Part shown: positions 61,599 through 64,000 of the stretch, piece by piece
Layout of the letters: each line of letters starts with the position of its first letter
Numbering within the stretch: position 1 is the first letter of the stretch
Made by a program: the position numbers and the translations under genes
The notes under the pieces: model-generated
Database searches by the model: none
Seen by the model: only the letters and a program-made list of their open reading frames with translations
Told to the model about the DNA's origin: nothing
Assembly (NCBI GenBank): GCA_009377695.1
Contig: WHTP01000011.1
Location: 1 to 64,000, forward strand
From: Hyphomicrobiales bacterium
GTDB taxonomy: Bacteria; Pseudomonadota; Alphaproteobacteria; Rhizobiales; Xanthobacteraceae
Direction: 5' to 3'
DNA: 64,000 bases

Positions 61599-62569
61599 TT
61601 GCCGACGATGCCGAGGTCACGCACCACAGCGGACCATCGCGTCTCCTCGGCGTCGATGTCGGCGGCGTATTGCTGCGGCGTTCCCGGCGAGGGTTCCGCG
61701 CCTTCGTGGCGGATGCGTTTGGTTACAGCTTCGTCCGCCAGCGCCGCGTTGAGCGCCTTGTTCAGCCGGTCGACGATGGTGGATGGCGTGCCGGCCGGCG
61801 CCGACAGGCCGTAGTGCAGTGACACGTCGAAGCCGGGCAATCCCTGCTCTGCCAGCGTGGCCACGTTCGGCAGCACGCCCGACCGCTTGGCGGAGGTGAC
61901 GGCCAGCGCGTGGATCAATCCGCCTTCGAGCGCGCCGCGCGACACCGGGATCGGGTTGAAACCCATCTTGATGTGACCAGCGATGAGGTCGGTGACCAGC
62001 GGATTCGAGCCCTTGTAGGGGATCGCCTGCAGCTTGATCTTGGCAGCGCGTGCGAACAGTTCCGCTGCGAGATGATTGACGCTGCCGATGCCGGGCGCGC
62101 CGTACTGGAAGGGTTCATTGGTCTTGCGGATATGCGCGAGCAATTCGGGGATGGTCTTGACCGGGAAATCCTTGTTGGCAACCACGAGGCTCGGCGACAC
62201 TGCGATGAGGCCGATCGGCGCAAAGTCCTTGCGCACATCGTAGCCGGCATTCTTGTACATGCTCGGCCCGGTGGCGAAGGTGGTCGTGTAGGACAAAAGG
62301 ATGGTGTAGCCGTCCGGCGTCGCACGCGCGACCTGCCGGGTTGCGACGGTGCCGCTGCCGCCGGCGGCGCGGTTCTCGACCACGACCTGCTGGCCGAGCG
62401 CCTTGCTTATGTGCTCGCCGACGATGCGCGCCATGATGTCGTTGGTGCCGCCCGGCGGCAGCGGAACGACCAGCGTGATCGGGCGGTTGGGATATTGCTG
62501 CGCGGATGCCGAGGAGAGCATGCCCACGAGCGCGATGGCCGCGAACGACGCTTTCAGAATCCGGATCAT
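61595..62569 (-). CDS. Bug/TctC-type receptor, tandem array member 2
   Basis: A 324-residue receptor with leader (cleaved near SSASAQ), mature start YPNRPITLVVPLPPGGTNDIMAR. It has KALGQQVVVENRAAGGSG, YGAPGIGSVNHLAAELFAR and AIPYKGSNPLVTDLIAGHI. It is transcribed first of the compact triple 62569-59609. Ligand unknown; the family binds organic acid anions such as tricarballylate, citrate, terephthalate or phthalate in different bacteria. Confidence 0.93.
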   Translation of the reverse strand: MIRILKASFAAIALVGMLSSASAQQYPNRPITLVVPLPPGGTNDIMARIVGEHISKALGQQVVVENRAAGGSGTVATRQVARATPDGYTILLSYTTTFATGPSMYKNAGYDVRKDFAPIGLIAVSPSLVVANKDFPVKTIPELLAHIRKTNEPFQYGAPGIGSVNHLAAELFARAAKIKLQAIPYKGSNPLVTDLIAGHIKMGFNPIPVSRGALEGGLIHALAVTSAKRSGVLPNVATLAEQGLPGFDVSLHYGLSAPAGTPSTIVDRLNKALNAALADEAVTKRIRHEGAEPSPGTPQQYAADIDAEETRWSAVVRDLGIVGK

Positions 62570-62580
62570 TGCTGCCTCCC

Positions 62581-62726
62581 CTAGTGTCCCGATTCCGAAG
62601 TTCGTACCATTTCGCAGCGGCCTCCTAAACGAACTTCGGAATCGAAGGATTGATTCTAGTGTGGCTAAGTCCGCATGTCGGACTCGCCGCGAGAATGATG
62701 CGGACTTTCTGAAACCGCCACGCTAG
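62581..62726. repeat. Composite double-hairpin repeat with CTAG ends, copy 5
   Basis: Hairpin A (CTAGTGTCCCGATTCCGAAG ... CGAACTTCGGAATCGAAGGA) and hairpin B (CTAGTGTGGCTAAGTCCGCA ... GCGGACTTTCTGAAACCGCC then ACGCTAG). The linker is shortened to TTGATT. The right CTAG (62723-62726) provides the TAG stop of the receptor at 62723. Confidence 0.88.
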
Positions 62727-63700
62727 TTCTCGCTGGCGCCTGACGCCTTGACCACCGCCGACCAGCGCTTCTCGTCGCGATCGATGTGGGCGCCGTAGTC
62801 TTCGGGCGAGCCCGGCACTGCTTCGGCGCCGTCATTGGTCAGGCGCTTCTTGACGTCGGCAGTGGCGAGCGCCTCGCGCAATGCCTTGTTCAAACGATCG
62901 ATCACGTCACGCGGCGTTCCGGCCGGAGCGACCAGCCCGTAGTACAGCGACGCTTCGAAATCCTTGACACCGGACTCCGCGATGGTCGGCAGGTCGGGCA
63001 CCAGGCTCGATCGCTTGCTGCTGGTCACCGCCAGCCCGCGCAGCAATCCCTGCGACATCGGTCCGTGGGTCGCCGGGATCGGCGCGAACGCCATCGGGAT
63101 GTGGCCGCCGACGAGGTCGGCAAGCGCCGGCCCGGTACCTTTGTAGGGAATGTGCATGAGCTTCACGCCGGCGGCATTGGCGAAGTACTCGCCGGACACG
63201 TGGCTGACGGTGCCGACACCTGCCGATCCGTAATTGACCTTGCCGGGATTCTTTTTGGCGTGGGCGATCAGCTCCTGCACCGACTTCGCTGGGGTCGACG
63301 GGTGCACCACCAGCGAATTCGGCGCGTGGCCGATCATGCCGATCGGCGCGAAATCCTTGCGCGGGTCGTAGCCGGCGTTCTTGCGGAGCGTTGGGCCGAT
63401 CGCGAGCGTGCCGGTGTAGCCGAGCAGGATCGTATAGCCGTCAGGCGCGCTCTTGGCGACCGCGCGGGTGCCGACCGTGCCGCCGGCGCCGCCGCGATTG
63501 TCGACCACGATCTGCTGGCCGAGAATCTCGCTCATCTTGTCGGCGACAGTGCGGCCGACGATCGATGTCGACCCGCCAGGCGGAAACGGGACGACGAGGG
63601 TGATCGGTCGGCTGGGGTAGCTCTGACCGGCGGCCGGAGCGAGCGTCCCGCCCATCGCCACCGAACACACAAGCGAGGTCAGCAACAATCGCCAATACAT
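62723..63700 (-). CDS. Bug/TctC-type receptor, tandem array member 1
   Basis: A 325-residue receptor with leader (cleaved near APAAGQS), mature start YPSRPITLVVPFPPGGSTSIVGR. It has EILGQQIVVDNRGGAGG, YGSAGVGTVSHVSGEYFAN, MHIPYKGTGPALADLVGGHI and AVTSSKRSSLVPDLPTIAES. Its stop codon lies in the terminal CTAG of a repeat, which also separates it from the next receptor by 153 bases. It is divergent from the ThDP-enzyme gene at the edge. Confidence 0.93.
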   Translation of the reverse strand: MYWRLLLTSLVCSVAMGGTLAPAAGQSYPSRPITLVVPFPPGGSTSIVGRTVADKMSEILGQQIVVDNRGGAGGTVGTRAVAKSAPDGYTILLGYTGTLAIGPTLRKNAGYDPRKDFAPIGMIGHAPNSLVVHPSTPAKSVQELIAHAKKNPGKVNYGSAGVGTVSHVSGEYFANAAGVKLMHIPYKGTGPALADLVGGHIPMAFAPIPATHGPMSQGLLRGLAVTSSKRSSLVPDLPTIAESGVKDFEASLYYGLVAPAGTPRDVIDRLNKALREALATADVKKRLTNDGAEAVPGSPEDYGAHIDRDEKRWSAVVKASGASEN

Positions 63701-63749
63701 GGTCTTCCTCCCGGCGTTTCCGCTTTGTCGCGGATCTATTCTTTTGTCT

Positions 63750-63797
63750 GAGCATGATCTCTGCGAGAACCGGCGCCCATTTTTTCGGGATCATGCT
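63750..63797. repeat. Rhizobial palindrome (GAGCATGATC class)
   Basis: GAGCATGATCTCTGCGAGAACCGG on the left and CCCATTTTTTCGGGATCATGCTC on the right give terminal arms GAGCATGATC/GATCATGCTC that pair perfectly. It lies in the divergent region between the receptor and the ThDP-enzyme gene. Confidence 0.75.
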
Positions 63798-63897
63798 CTG
63801 CCGCGACGGTTACTGTCGCCGATCCGCCGTGATAAGGAAAGGCGACAAAAGCGCCGCTGTCCGGCGCGATTGTGCGTGCAACAGGAGCCGCCGTTCG

Positions 63898-64000
63898 ATG
63901 CCGTGGTCCGAGACTTTCCTTGACGTTTTCAAGAAGAACGATGTCAGGTTCATCAGTTATGTCCCCGACAACGTGCTGACGCCGCTGATCAAGGGCGTCA
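63898..64000 (+). CDS. Thiamine-diphosphate enzyme, sulfopyruvate/phosphonopyruvate decarboxylase-like (5' part only)
   Basis: Only 34 codons lie in the window. The start ATG at 63898 has AGGAG about 11 bases upstream. The residues VFKKNDVRFISYVPDNVLTPL resemble the beginning of decarboxylase alpha subunits that bind the pyrimidine end of thiamine diphosphate. The gene continues beyond the right edge, so reaction and length cannot be judged. Confidence 0.6.
   Translation, partial: MPWSETFLDVFKKNDVRFISYVPDNVLTPLIKGV

Overview
The window looks like a chromosomal segment of a high-GC alphaproteobacterium of the order Hyphomicrobiales (Bradyrhizobium/Xanthobacteraceae-like). The reasons are the core gene order (proA-nadD-rsfS-rlmH, envC-ctpA-yibQ-like-rppH, atpHAGDC), the cysG-DUF2849-cysI-DUF934 operon, and many intergenic palindromic repeats of the type common in that order. 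No tRNA, rRNA, CRISPR array, transposase or phage gene was seen.

Layout. 1-5.8 kb: end of a Bug-type receptor, an SDR with an altered active site, a DMT exporter, an FTR1 iron permease, an MFS carrier coupled to a STAS remnant, the guanidinium exporter sugE/gdx behind a two-hairpin guanidine-II riboswitch, and a collagen-like lipoprotein. 6.1-11.1 kb: F1 ATP synthase operon atpHAGDC. 11.1-15.9 kb: rppH, a YibQ-like deacetylase-family protein, ctpA and envC on the minus strand. 16.3-20.3 kb: siroheme/sulfite reductase operon. 20.2-23.2 kb: rlmH, rsfS, nadD and proA.

From about 23.4 kb to the end the window is a large catabolic and uptake region. At 25-31 kb lies a three-component Rieske oxygenase system: reductase 25942-27162, ferredoxin 30221-30529, oxygenase 28711-29997, plus a dehydrogenase, two uncharacterised proteins and an IclR regulator. 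A 25-bp composite palindrome occurs with the same spacing at the IclR/reductase promoter region and at the oxygenase/ferredoxin promoter region, so one regulon is likely. At 31-46 kb there are a ThDP enzyme, two cupins, two UbiD-family decarboxylases (one with a C-terminal winged-helix-like extension), a flavin monooxygenase and five Bug receptors. At 46-50 kb there is a thiol dioxygenase operon with a quinone oxidoreductase-like protein, a thioesterase and a CoA ligase. At 51-59 kb there are AMP nucleosidase, a cysteine-less racemase-like protein, MmgE/PrpD, an ADP-forming CoA ligase and an acyl-CoA dehydrogenase. At 59.6-63.7 kb four Bug receptors stand in tandem, and a ThDP-enzyme gene begins at the right edge.

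In all, eleven Bug/TctC-type receptors are present without any TctA or TctB membrane gene. The cluster most likely takes up and degrades carboxylated aromatic or related organic acids; the actual substrates cannot be read from the sequence. A second theme is a family of double-hairpin repeats with CTAG ends, several of which abut a gene end and supply its TAG stop codon.
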